A stretch of DNA of 64,000 nt from Yamagishiella unicocca (Eukaryota > Chlorophyta > Chlorophyceae > Chlamydomonadales > Volvocaceae), in the NCBI GenBank assembly GCA_003116995.1, contig BDSL01000019.1:558001-622000 (forward strand), in the 5' to 3' direction. Below, piece after piece: positions 53,806 through 64,000 of the stretch. The notes beneath the pieces were generated by a model. The model was not told the origin of the DNA. It saw nothing but the letters and a program-made list of their open reading frames with translations, and did no database searches. The translations under genes and the position numbers were made by a program. Position 1 is the stretch's first letter, and each line of letters begins with the position of its first letter.

Positions 53806-56800
53806 TCACTTCGAAACGTCAACGACCGACATAGTCACAGTGGCAGTCCAGCTCGCGCCCGGCGCGACGGTGGCAGCCTTGCCGAACCTGCGACAAGAGT
53901 GCGGGGCGGGTACAGATTTGGGGCCATGGTTCAGCCCACAGAAGGTCCATGCCATGGTGGCAAGTCACACAGGCCAAGTCCGAGGGGTGCAGTTGTCACG
54001 CAAGCGGTTGCGCTGCAGGTGGATAGGCAGGACTACTTTGTGACGACCGTTGGCTATTTAGTGATAACGTTGTTTATTGGCTGGAGGACGTGCTGCCACC
54101 TCGGCGTGGGGAAGCAGGTTGTCCTGCAGTGGTCTCTCGAACCCTGTTGCAGGACGGACATCTAATCTGTGGAAGTCTCCTCGGAAATAGTAGGCCGGCA
54201 TGAGTTTTCTGCCACCGCCTGAATCCGTGTAATCCGTACGGACAACGTATCACTGTCGCACAGTGCACTCAGCCTCCCAACACCCGCGGCAGCGTCTCGC
54301 CTGCCCACCATCCTTATGCCACAAGAACCGTACAGCTTCAAAACGGGGTCGTGCCCTGCTTACTTGGCGTTCTCGACGCAGCAGAAGTGCTGGTAGCAAT
54401 CCTTCATGGTGAGGTGCGGGTTCCACACCACGGTGTCCTCCCAGCCGGTGGAGTCCAGCGCCACGGCGGCCCCGGTGCCGACCTCCAGCTCCACGTACGA
54501 CGGGGAGTTGAGGTACACTGCAGGCGAGGGAGCGGGGCCAATATGGGCGGGGATGCGAGCCGTCAAGGACAACGACACTCGCCACCCTCCATCGCTTGAC
54601 TAGCTCACCCGAGTCCGTGTAGCCGGTGAACGTGATCGCGTCCCTGTTCTCGATCTTGCTCTCCGGGACCTTGGGGTCCACGGCCTTGCACAGGTACGGC
54701 AGGCCTGCAAGCGGGTGGGCGGGAACGGTGATTGGGAGAGGGAGACAGTCGGTGGGGCGACATGTGGCTGCGACCGGTTCCCTTTGCACACAGCGATAGG
54801 TAGGGCCGGGCTGTCGAATGTGGTGTCAAGACCGCAGTAGACCAGCCCCGAGGGGCTCACGATGCTGGGCGACCATCCCATATGCGACTGCTCCCCATTG
54901 GCCTGTTTCCCTCACATGCTGTGTGATTGTCTGTCATGTCCGCCGTCAGGCCCTCCTTACCTTTGAGGCCGTTCACCTTCGCCTTCTCGATGGCCAGCAC
55001 CTCGAAGTAGCTGTGAAGCGCCGCAGTGAACTCAAACGGCCTGTCGTACAATGGACGAGACGCACAGTCAGCACAACGGCATTACGAAGCCGCGGCGCCG
55101 GGGAAGCACTCGCAGTCTGACCATTATACCACACGCACACCACGCGCTCCTTCCGAAACTTTCACACCGTCCATGGGTTCACTTCAAACCAAAGTGAGCG
55201 CTCCTCCTAACGCGGGCTGTCGCGCCCGCCCCTCACCCTGCCAGCCCCGCACAGTCCGCGCCCTCACTTGTCGTCCGTGTTGATAACGCGCATCTGGCAC
55301 GACAGCTGCTCTCCGTGCAGCGCCACCGTGTACACCGCCTTGAACTTATGCGGCCACATCTTGAGCGTGTACTCGTTCTCGCTCAGCACCACCTCAACGG
55401 AGGGGTCCTGCGAACCCAGGGGGCAGGAGGCAGCACGACAGCGCGTCAGGACCCCTGCGCTGCGCTGCAGCTCTACACAGCGGAGGACAACGTTTCCTCG
55501 AACATCAGTGAGAGTGGCCTGCTGTGACCGCCACGGCGGCGTGGCGCTGCCTGGATAGGCCCATGTGACGGATACAGTAGTAATGACTTATGACTAGGTA
55601 GCGCCGTCACCGAAACAATGACATCGCAGTCTCAGGAGAGGAGCAACGACAGACAACGATATGCGTTGGGCATGAAAAAGGTGCGTTGTGGTGGTGGTGA
55701 TGGTGGCGGTGCTAGTGGTAGATGTCGCTGTGATCGTCGTGGTATCGATAGCGATTGTGGTGGTTGTGGGAAGGCTGGGGAGCCCCGGCCGGCCACTGCG
55801 CCTCTTCACCTTCTCGTCTGGGTTGGGGTCCGCGGAGGTCGTGGAGACGGACCAGTCCAGGTTGCGGGCGAAGCCGTGCTGCTGCATGGCGCCAGGGCCG
55901 AACTACAGGGAGGGCAGCGGGGGAATCAAGAGGCAAACACGGACGCATGGTTGGCGAGGGCGACGCAGCGCGGATTTCAATGGGGCGGCCAGCTGCCAAA
56001 ATCCCTGCCAAGGCCCTGTCAAACAATGCCGCGCGTTCCCAACACGGTGTAAAAAAGAGCAACGCCAGTACTGGAGCTAGGTCCAAGAGCGCCATCAGAT
56101 CATCCGACGCGCTGCGGTACGGCAGAAGAGACGTCGCACGCGCTGTCTGCAGCAGCCCTGCCTTACCTGGGGGAAGCAGTGCGGGATGCCGCCCGAGATG
56201 GGCTTCGACTTGTCGAACACGGCATCGGGACGCACGTACAGCACCTCGTCACCGCTGGGCTGCTTCCAAGACGTGACGCAGGCGCCGTGCAGGTACATCT
56301 GGAGGGTGGCGGAGGGGAGATGACCGCCGCCGGACAATTCAAGTCGGAAGAAGGGGTAGGGTGCGCTGGTTCAGGGGCGTGCAGGGGCGAAGTGCGTGTG
56401 CTCGACGTGTTTGTGCTCAACGGGTTCGGGCGGTAACTCGTGGCAGATATCAGATATAAGAATATAAACGTCAGGTGTTCCGCGGACGGTGTTGATGATC
56501 ACTGCCGCCGCCCTCCGCTCCATGGCACTGCCGCCGCCCATGTCGCATTGCGACGGGAGCCGGGGCTGGTCGGCAGCAGCCGCAACAAGCACCACAAGGA
56601 GGCGCCCGCACTACCCTCCATGCGGCCTAGGCCTCAGGCTCCGCCGGGGTAGAAGCCCGGTTTGACCCGCAACGCGCGCACCGCCGCCCGCAGCTGTGCG
56701 TCAATGGCAGCCAGGTGCCTCCCTCACGTTTGGATCCCGCCATGGTTCCATCAGATGGTAACGAAAGCTACTGTAACAAGTTCTGTGAAGTAAGCATCGC

Positions 56801-58401
56801 CTACTTTGTCAAAAGGCTGTCTGTACCATCAGCCGCAGAGCCTCATGATGCCGAGGCGCTCATGCTGCTTTCCGGCGCCCCAAGTTTTACCTCGCATGCA
56901 CCCACCCATCATCTCGTTTTCTCTGGCTATCCGCTTGCTTAATCGCACATCGTGCGACGCTCCCCATCAACTGGAACAAGGTCGGCCGGCCTCATTCCTC
57001 CGGGCGCCCGAACCCAGCGCAAACCCCGGCGCCGCCCTCGTCCCTCCGCGTCCAGTGGACGCCCCGAGCCCATGCCCATGTTTGCCATCCCGGAGTGCCC
57101 GCCACCGATCTCCATTCCAGGGCCCCGGCCCCGAAACCAAGGCGGGTCCTTGCCCCGAAACCAAGCAGGTTCCTGGCCCCGAAATCAAGGAGGGTCCTGG
57201 CCCCGAAACCAAAGAGCGCCCCGGCCCGTCTTACCTCCGCGGTGGACCCGCACGAGTGCGTGAGGACGACCATGGGGGAGCCGCTCTTGCCCTCCTTGAA
57301 CTCAATGCTGCCCGGAATGCCTGCCGGGCGACACCATGAGGTGCGTGGGTACGTTTCAGATGGAATGCGTGACACTTAAAAGGTGAAAGCCGCGCATCGC
57401 ACAAACTGGCCCTGCAGGCCCATTCCTATGGCGCGGAGCTCACTGATCCCCTGCCAGCGAAAAAATCTCGCGGCGCAGGTTCAACCTGTTGCCGCAACTA
57501 CGTGTTGTGGGATCAGTTTGCTGTGAAATCTCGTCGTTGGCCGCCTAATCGATTTGCACGCTCCCGCCTCAAGTTGCCGGAGAAAGACGTGAGATCAAGA
57601 GCGCTCATCGTGGACGGGTGGTGGTGCAGCTCAGCGAGTGAGGCATGGCAGACGGGGGGCGGCAACAAGGGCAATCATGCTTGCGAGGCAGTGGTACCGC
57701 TGATCAGCGGACCGCTCACAACAGCAACCCAGATCGCCAACACCCCAGGATGCGGTCTTCGGTGGTGCTGTTGCCTGAAGCTGTCCCTTGTGAGGGCTAG
57801 GCTCTTGAATTGCACACCACCGCAGTCAAGATGCCATTCTTTCCCTTTATCCCCACTAAGCCCCAAACATGCCGCACCCCCGCGATGTGTCAGTTTAGCA
57901 ACAGAAGGTAGGAACGACGCGGCGGGAATCGGGATCTAGAGGATGACGGGAAACATTGTCTTTAAGCGACAGCACCAGAACAGGTTGCTGACGCAAAGCC
58001 CTCCTGAGGGCGCCACGAACACCCTCCCGAGGGTCACGGCCAGCATGCTTGCGCTTACCGTACTTGGCGTTCATGTCAGCAATGGAGCTGGCCATGACCA
58101 CCACAGCGCGACGGGCCGTCACGGGCGAGCCGCGAACGGTGTTCACGCTGGGCCTGCGGAGATAGGGACGACATCCATTCAGACGACGTTGGCAACGCGC
58201 GCAGGACCCACATTGCTGATCAAGTAAGTTCAATGTTTCCAAATCTGATATCGGCTCTTAGATCGCTTGCACGTCGCCGAAGATGCCGCCGGCTGGGTAG
58301 CGACATTCTTCACTATGTCCCAGCCTGGGTCTGCGGAGACGCACCGCAGATCCGTACCTGACACGGCCACGCATGGCGGACGACATGCTGCTGAGGGCCA
58401 T
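53806..58401 (-). CDS. Glucose-6-phosphate 1-epimerase-like protein (aldose 1-epimerase superfamily), plastid-type, 10 exons
   Basis: Exons 58401-58358, 58153-58059, 57320-57235, 56298-56167, 55902-55810, 55407-55268, 55040-54961, 54704-54609, 54517-54364 and 53887-53806 are all GT-AG. They sum to 333 aa with closed phases. The enzyme class interconverts the alpha and beta anomers of hexose 6-phosphates. The start MALSSMSSAMRGRVR followed by Ser/Arg/Val-rich sequence up to VVVMASS looks like a chloroplast transit peptide. Family landmarks in order are YGIPGSIEF, LTHSCGSTAEMYLHGACVTSW, ISGGIPHCFPQFGPGAMQQHGFARN (with the conserved His), LHSYFEV, TFTGYTDSVYLN, GWEDTVVWNPHLTMKDCYQHFCCVE and a terminal WTATVTMSVV. 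Exact substrate specificity is inferred from family only. Confidence 0.9.
57129..57224. repeat. 24-bp tandem repeat in epimerase intron 3
   Basis: Four diverged copies beginning CCCCGAAACCAAG at 57129, 57153, 57177 and 57201, next to the donor of the exon ending at 57235. Confidence 0.9.
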
Positions 58402-59738
58402 GCTTCGCGACGGCAATAGACGAAAGGCCGAACCACGTATGATCGGCGAGAGACGCTAGAGCTGAGATACCAGCGGAACTTCAAAATCGAATCTAATCCA
58501 AAAGTTCACTAGCACGAAGAATTTCTATTGAACTCATCCGTGGAGTTGCTTCTGATCGTCTCATCCGTCGTACTTCCACGGCACTTAAGCCTTTAGCACT
58601 TGTTGCCATTTGTAAGTCCATTATCTAAGCATCTGGGTATATGTATGTAGCCTTACCATACACGCCCGACATTCTGGTCCGTTGTATCGCAAAGTGTCAT
58701 AGGAATCTGCCCTCGAACGTGTTAGTAGAAAAAGGACGCAAGCACGCTTGGTTGCAGCCCCAGACAGTTAGCTTACTTTTTGCATATTTGCTCGTTTTGT
58801 TCTAGGCTTTGTTGTCCTAACCTGACCCGCGGGTCTTGTAGAGGCGTTATGTTCACTTTTTTGTTGAATGTAGGTGGCTTTGGAAACGTTCAGCAGTCCT
58901 GAGCTTGTTACACCGCCCTTACGATCATAGTGGACTTCCCGTGACCACAAGCTCGGCATAACATAACCTACAGATCAGCGGTGAGAGTGCCACATTGGCC
59001 AGATTAGTGATGTAAGCCCACGCAGGGTGCGGTTTGGATGCATGATTTCCATTACAGAGCGCTAATATTAGCGCTCATGCGTGTCCTCATGCTTATGAGG
59101 CGGCATCTACTTTTGGGGGCGTCTGTTTTTGCGTTTGCTGGGCCATTACGATGACTCCAATTGTACCCATTGGTGAGTTACAGGTCCAATAGTTACGCTC
59201 AGCTGACCTGGCCGCCGCATATTTTCGAAGCCAGGCAGCCACTTGTCGTGCCACACTGATACCACTATAACTGCACTGTAAACCTGGGGCTATTATGCGG
59301 ATTCTGTGGGCCACTGAAGCATTCCGCACATAACGCACCCCAACACCTGCCTTCGTTACTCCTCGGTCCCGAAAAGCGCGCGTGCACAGGGGCATCCCAT
59401 AACCACATTAGGCCAACGCCGCATACACATTCATACGTCCTTACGCAAGCACACATGGGCTAAAAATGTAGGGTGCCGATCCCATGAGGCATGCATGCAC
59501 GCTTTCGCGCCGGCGCCTAGTTCCAACACCAAAGCTACGCTACCTGACCCAGTTGTCGATCTATTATAGAAGTCCGATGGTCACGACAGTTACGATTTGG
59601 GTACGCCAACAAACGCCCAGGCCTTGCATCTGACCAGGAGAAAAGGCCAGTAATCGGTAACCACACCGCCGCAGAACTATGTGGCTCGTAGGAAACACAG
59701 CGAAGCCCTCATGAATGCTTGGGGCCCCTATGGCACCT
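58402..59738. other. Intergenic region, no gene seen
   Basis: About 1.3 kb with short open frames only. The part adjoining 59738 is probably the 3' untranslated region of the adenylylsulfate kinase gene. A minus-strand TGTAA lies at 59182-59178, giving a plausible 3' untranslated length of about 0.55 kb. Confidence 0.45.
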
Positions 59739-60470
59739 TTACTTGGGCGGCGGGCCCTCGAGGAAACCCTTGGTGCGCAGGTACTCGTACAGCTTGAAAG
59801 CCTGCTCCTGGGGGGAGACGCGCTTGCCGTCGGGGGTCTCCGCCTCAAGGATGACCTCAGCGTTCTCTGGCTCCTCATATGGGTCATCAATGCCCGTGAA
59901 GCCCTTCAGTTTGCCCGCGCGGGCCTTCTTGTACAAGCCCTTCGGGTCACGCTCCTCGCAGATGTTGATAGGCACCTTCATAAAGACCTCGATGAACCGG
60001 CCAGGGGCCACGCGCGAACGAACGCGTTCGCGATCCCGGCGGTATGGCGAGATAAAGCTGACGAGAGTGATAATCCCCGTGTCAGCGAACAGCTTGGAAA
60101 CCTCGCCAATTCGCCGGATGTTCTCCTCGCGATCGGCCGGCGAGAAGCCGAGATTGCTGTTCAGTCCGTGCCGGACGTTGTCACCATCCAGAAGAGTTGT
60201 GATCTTGCCAGCATCACCCAAGACGTGATCCAGGGTGCAGGCAACTGTGCTCTTGCCCGAGCCGCTCAGTCCAGTGAACCAGACAACGCAACCCAGCTGT
60301 TGCATAGCGACCTCCTTGGCCTCAGTCGGGACGGCACCCTCATGCCATTTAATGTTGGTAGAGGAACCAACATCATACGCAGTGCTCATCGAACGGGAGA
60401 AACTACCAAGCGCGGAGGTGGCCGGCCGCAACAGGCCGAACCTGGACAGCAGCGACGGTGCGGACTGCAT
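59739..60470 (-). CDS. APK: Adenylylsulfate (APS) kinase
   Basis: APS kinase phosphorylates adenosine 5'-phosphosulfate with ATP to make PAPS, the donor for sulfation. The single open frame encodes 243 aa, the expected size for a kinase domain plus transit peptide. Residues 1 to about 40 are Ser/Arg/Leu-rich without acidic residues, consistent with organelle (plastid) import. The P-loop GLSGSGKS is at residues 67-74. [10 protein letters not shown] (95-104), [10 protein letters not shown] (139-148), [14 protein letters not shown] (171-184) and [11 protein letters not shown] (191-201) are all family motifs and intact. There are no introns in the coding region, unlike every neighbouring gene. 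Confidence 0.97.
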   Translation of the reverse strand: MQSAPSLLSRFGLLRPATSALGSFSRSMSTAYDVGSSTNIKWHEGAVPTEAKEVAMQQLGCVVWFTGLSGSGKSTVACTLDHVLGDAGKITTLLDGDNVRHGLNSNLGFSPADREENIRRIGEVSKLFADTGIITLVSFISPYRRDRERVRSRVAPGRFIEVFMKVPINICEERDPKGLYKKARAGKLKGFTGIDDPYEEPENAEVILEAETPDGKRVSPQEQAFKLYEYLRTKGFLEGPPPK

Positions 60471-61772
60471 CGTGTCAGCCTATGTAAGTTTGAATAATGG
60501 AACAACAGTAAGGGTCAGCAGGTTCATGTGTATCTCACTAACTCCGTCGTACGGTGGATGTAGCGAGGCCGTGTCGCGTGTCCAACGGCTGATGGAAATT
60601 AACCAGGCATGCCATTTTTAGGCTAGCATTACACCATATCGAATATGCTTTTTGGCAAATCCCGCAGAGCCAAAGTTTGGGCACCAAGTACCCACATCTG
60701 TCTCTGTTGTTACCTGTCTGCCCAGCGCCCCTCTGCACTTCTGCCTAGCACTTTATGTTCTCATAAATCCGGTAGCGTACGTAAGGCATTCATTGGAGGA
60801 GGATAAGCTGAGTTGCCGGAACTGGTCAGATTTACATTCAATGTACCCGTTTCACAGATTACTTCCAACTTCCAACATTCTGGGGTTCAATACATTCCAC
60901 TTTTGCTATGTGCAAGGGTTTTGCAGAGCCTGCGCCGAGCCCTTTTCAACAGGAAAAGCACGGTTTTGTATCTCAGCATGACATTTACGTGCAGCGAAGG
61001 GACAGGCACGGATGTACAGGGCACGTTGTTCTCTACTCAGTCAAAAAACACATAGCCACTAGGCGGCTGCAAATCAAGGGTAGCGTAGTAGTTTCCTGAG
61101 TTCCCTAGGAGACCACACCCAGGCGGCCGACAAGGCACCGTATCTGTGACTCGACGGCCACTATCCGCGTCTTTATATGCTGCAAACCCCACGCAACTGC
61201 GTGAGGTCTGCCATATCGCGCTTCAATGTGGCCAGCAACGGTACCCAGGAGGGTCTAATCCTGCATTACCATAGCTGCCCTGCTCATCTGTCGCGGCGTG
61301 CAGGTAGCATGACCACGGAGATAGCTACAGTAGGCAAATGGACATGGGGGGGTAGGGTTTCAGCATGGAGGCACACCGACGCGACGCGCCACTGACAGGT
61401 GGCACTACTGCACATCATACGCCGCCCTACCGCGCCACCGGCCTACCCAAGTTGGCCTCTGTGACCGCGTCGGCCACGATACCTAACCGATCCGCAAGTA
61501 CCTGCCTATTGCGCTCATCGTCTTGCCTGAAATACGATGCCTGTTGAGCCAAGTCCAAAACGACATGGCACCGAACGCGACAGTGTTAAGTGCGCGCAGA
61601 CGTGTACAATCGAATGCACCTGCTCAGGCTGCCGTCATCTTGATCATCCCACATATGCAGTGCCTCATCGGTCCATACTGTTTGCGATCACTCTCAACCA
61701 CTCCCAAAGGATTCCAACAGATTGCTTGATGATTGAAAGATCAGCCTGGCGCTGTCAGCTGCCGCACATGCG
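60471..61772. other. Intergenic region, no gene seen
   Basis: About 1.3 kb with no convincing open frame or RNA gene. It contains the presumed promoter of the adenylylsulfate kinase gene and the 3' flank of the methyltransferase gene. Confidence 0.45.
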
Positions 61773-63767
61773 CTACGCCAGCCGCGTCGTCAGGAAGTAA
61801 ACACTGGAAGCTGAGGCGTCCGCGGTTGGCAAGCCGTAGGACTTGGCCGTTTCCAACCACGACAGGCATGCCAGCGCATGCCACCCGCAGTCACCGAAGA
61901 ACTGCGTCCAAGGATTGGGCCAGGGCGCGGGGTCCAGTCAGTCATCAAATTCAACTGTTGTGGGTCGCTTAGGCTGGCGTACCTTTGGTATCTCCTCACG
62001 GCACTTCCATTTGAACTCGTTGTTGAGCTTGTACGAATTCCTCCCCTCTGCCGGGCGCTTCTCACCAGCGCCACCGGAGGTGCTCGCAAGTTCCAAAGCT
62101 GTGGCGGACCCATTGGCGTGTCCACTTGGCTCTGCAGCCGCTGGGGCTCCCTTGTTGGGTGCGGGAGCTGCCGCTGTGGGCGTCACACCGGTACCCGCTA
62201 CTGCCGGGTCTTGTGCGGCACGGATCACCGAGGCCGCCAGGATACTGCCGCGCGCCGACACCGAGGCAGCCTCCTGTGAGGGAACATGTGGGGCAATGGA
62301 GGGTTTGCATACGTGGCGGGCCGACATGCACATAGCTTACTGGACACCTGACAGCACAAGACGCGCGCTTCTTTTGCCCCGTCGCACCTCGGTCCTACGC
62401 GCCCTGATATACGTTTAGGCAAAGCCTCGCACCCAAAATAACCTACGGCACAGCGCGACCTCTAATATCCCTTCCCAGTAGCGCACCGCTGACCTACGCC
62501 ACCCGCCTACTCCCCGCCAAGTGTCATGGGCCAAACCGACCCGCGACCCAGCAACCGCGACCCACTCGCCTTAAGCAGCGCGCGTACGTCCGCCTCTTCC
62601 AGGTAGTACAGCAGCCCCTCCAGGACCCACAGTACCGGGGCGCGCTGATCCAGGCCGCGCTCCAACAGCCCCCGCGACCAGCCGCGCCGTTGCAAGTCCA
62701 CAGCGCAGCTGCTCCAGGAGGCGGCCTGTAGCGGGTGGTGGTGTGGCGCTGCGCTGCCACCATCCAGCACCTGCTGCTGCCCTTCCGCCTGCCCATCGGC
62801 TCCCTGTTGCTGCTGACGCTTGGCTGTCGGGGTCTTGAACTCCACACCCAGGGCCTGCAGCCGGTCTTGCTTGGCCGCCAGCACGTCCTGGCGGTCCACC
62901 TCGAACCAGCGCACCCCGGGCGGGAGCGCCAGGCGCCACGGTCGGGCATCCAAGCCCGACCCCAGCAGCACCACCTGCGTGCACGAGCAGGGCCGGGAAC
63001 AGGGGCCTGTCGGCCGGCTCAGTTGCGGTGTCTTGAGGGCCTACCCCAGCCAACATTGGCGCGGATGCTGACATGCGTCTTGTTTCGGCTGGGATACGCC
63101 GTTTCGTCCCCCAAAGCCTGCGTGTGCAGCGCGTACTCGTTTGCTTACTTTCACCCAAAACAGCTGGTCAGCGATTGAGTCCAACCTGCCCAAAAGCGAG
63201 GTGCTGTGATGCGGACCGGCCGCTCGGCATGTGAGCGCGCACCTGCAAACACGGCGCCGCTTCGCGACAGGCAGTCAGCAGCTGCGCGTGGCAGCTGTGG
63301 CCGGAAGGCATCGCGCTGACGCCCGCGCCGCGCCACGTCACTACAGTGACCACATCGTCAAAGAACTTTGTTCGCATGATTAGGCGGGGGATGGGCCGGG
63401 GCGGCGCTGGGGCGAGCTGCTGCTCGGCCAGCGTGGAGGGCCCAGCTGGCGCCGCCTGGCGGCTGGAGTCCTGCAGGGGGTGAGAGATATGGGTTGCTGG
63501 GGCAAGAGCGCGACGCACCGTGCTGGTGGGTGCGCTGCAGGCACAGTGCCTACATCGCTGCGGAAGTGGGGCGTAGCTTGATTCCGCCTGACGAATGAGT
63601 TATGCAAGGCCCGATCGCGGTCTGCCTGATCCGCCCTGTCGGCCTTGCTTAAAGGGAACCACTCCCACGTACCCGCCTAGCCTCCAAAGCCTCCTGCCCG
63701 CATAGCCCGGCCGCTAGCTGGTCCACAATGTATGGCTCCGGCTGTTCCGTCTCGACCGCGCGACAGG
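61773..63767 (-). CDS. LCM/TIGR00027-type SAM-dependent methyltransferase, 5' end not found
   Basis: Exons seen: 63767-63673, 63470 to about 63345, 62974-62570, 62273-61983 and 61901-61773 (stop TAG). The first begins in phase 1, so at least one more 5' exon lies upstream, possibly beyond the window. The family pattern is clear: VETEQPEPYIVDQLAAGL (N-terminal helix), IMRTKFFDD, VVLLGSGLDARPWRL (SAM-binding GxGxD loop), WFEVDRQDVLAAK, VLEGLLYYLEEADVRALLK and a C-terminal FFGDCGW...YGLP...YFLTTR. Class I methyltransferases of this group act on small molecules or protein carboxyl ends; the substrate is unknown. A Gln-rich insert (near 62810) and an Ala-rich insert (about 62070-62200) enlarge the core. 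The third exon appears to use a GC donor (AAG/GCGAGT at 62569). The end of the second exon is uncertain. Confidence 0.8.
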
Positions 63768-64000
63768 CTGCGTAGGAATGGAGACAGGAAGGGTGAACGC
63801 GCAATGTGTGGACAGTAGGGTGGGCATATCATGAGGTTGGACAGCAAAGATCCAGAACCCACATCGCCCAATCTGAAAAGCTTATTTTGCATGTATTGGT
63901 CCCTTGCGTCGTTTGTCGCATTCAAGAGTGCCTTTGTTTGGGAAAACAGGGCTAACATGGACCTGGCAGGAGGACGTACTTGTGTTATTGTGCTGCATGC
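63768..64000 (-). other. Upstream intron or 5' exon region of the methyltransferase
   Basis: The acceptor at 63768-63769 shows that transcription enters from the right. A 93-codon open frame (63677-63958) crosses the region but is out of frame with the methyltransferase exon. No first exon could be identified. Confidence 0.4.

Overview
This is nuclear DNA from a volvocine or Chlamydomonas-like green alga (Chlorophyta, Chlamydomonadales). The evidence is GC-rich exons broken by many short GT-AG introns, long intergenic stretches of lower GC, abundant minisatellites, glutamine-rich proteins, and the TGTAA polyadenylation word typical of this group. There is no sign of operons, Shine-Dalgarno sites or organelle genes. 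Gene models below were built by hand from splice sites, reading phase and protein-family similarity. No transcript data or database search was used.

Layout. 1-2500 is non-coding except for an inverted copy of a dispersed repeat. 2.5-10.04 kb is a head-to-tail array of 5'-truncated non-LTR retrotransposon (LINE) copies. Every copy ends in the same TGTAA-containing tail, and each is joined precisely to the next. 10.05-11.95 kb holds further dispersed repeats. 13.5-22.3 kb (minus strand) is a complete 19-exon HSP110/HSP70E chaperone gene; its exons sum to 797 aa with all phases closed. 23.1-27.96 kb (plus) is a TCAIM-like (DUF4460/DUF4461) mitochondrial protein whose stop codon lies in a 34-bp tandem repeat. 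About 32.0-34.55 kb (plus) is a glutamine-rich protein with a Tudor-like motif. 39.2-42.8 kb and 48.5-51.9 kb (both minus) are two paralogous secretory-pathway Fringe-like glycosyltransferases. Between them at 43.5-45.7 kb (plus) is a hotdog-fold thioesterase. 53.2-53.6 kb (plus) is the small replication protein A subunit RPA3. It converges on a plastid-type glucose-6-phosphate 1-epimerase-like gene at 53.8-58.4 kb (minus). 59.7-60.5 kb (minus) is an intronless adenylylsulfate kinase. 61.8-63.8 kb (minus) is an LCM-type SAM-dependent methyltransferase whose 5' end was not found and may lie outside the window.

The genes are unrelated housekeeping, metabolic and secretory functions; nothing suggests a pathway cluster. 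The most notable signal is in the upstream glycosyltransferase gene. Introns 2, 4 and 5 have no counterpart at the same position in the nearby paralogue. Introns 4 and 5 share about 75 bases of related sequence near their 3' ends, and intron 2 shares a shorter core of it. This is what recent intron gain from a common (introner-like) element would leave. One of these introns has also expanded into a roughly 44-copy, 14-bp minisatellite. Other structures worth attention are a perfect 70-bp palindrome in an HSP110 intron and a dispersed sequence family found in introns of several unrelated genes.
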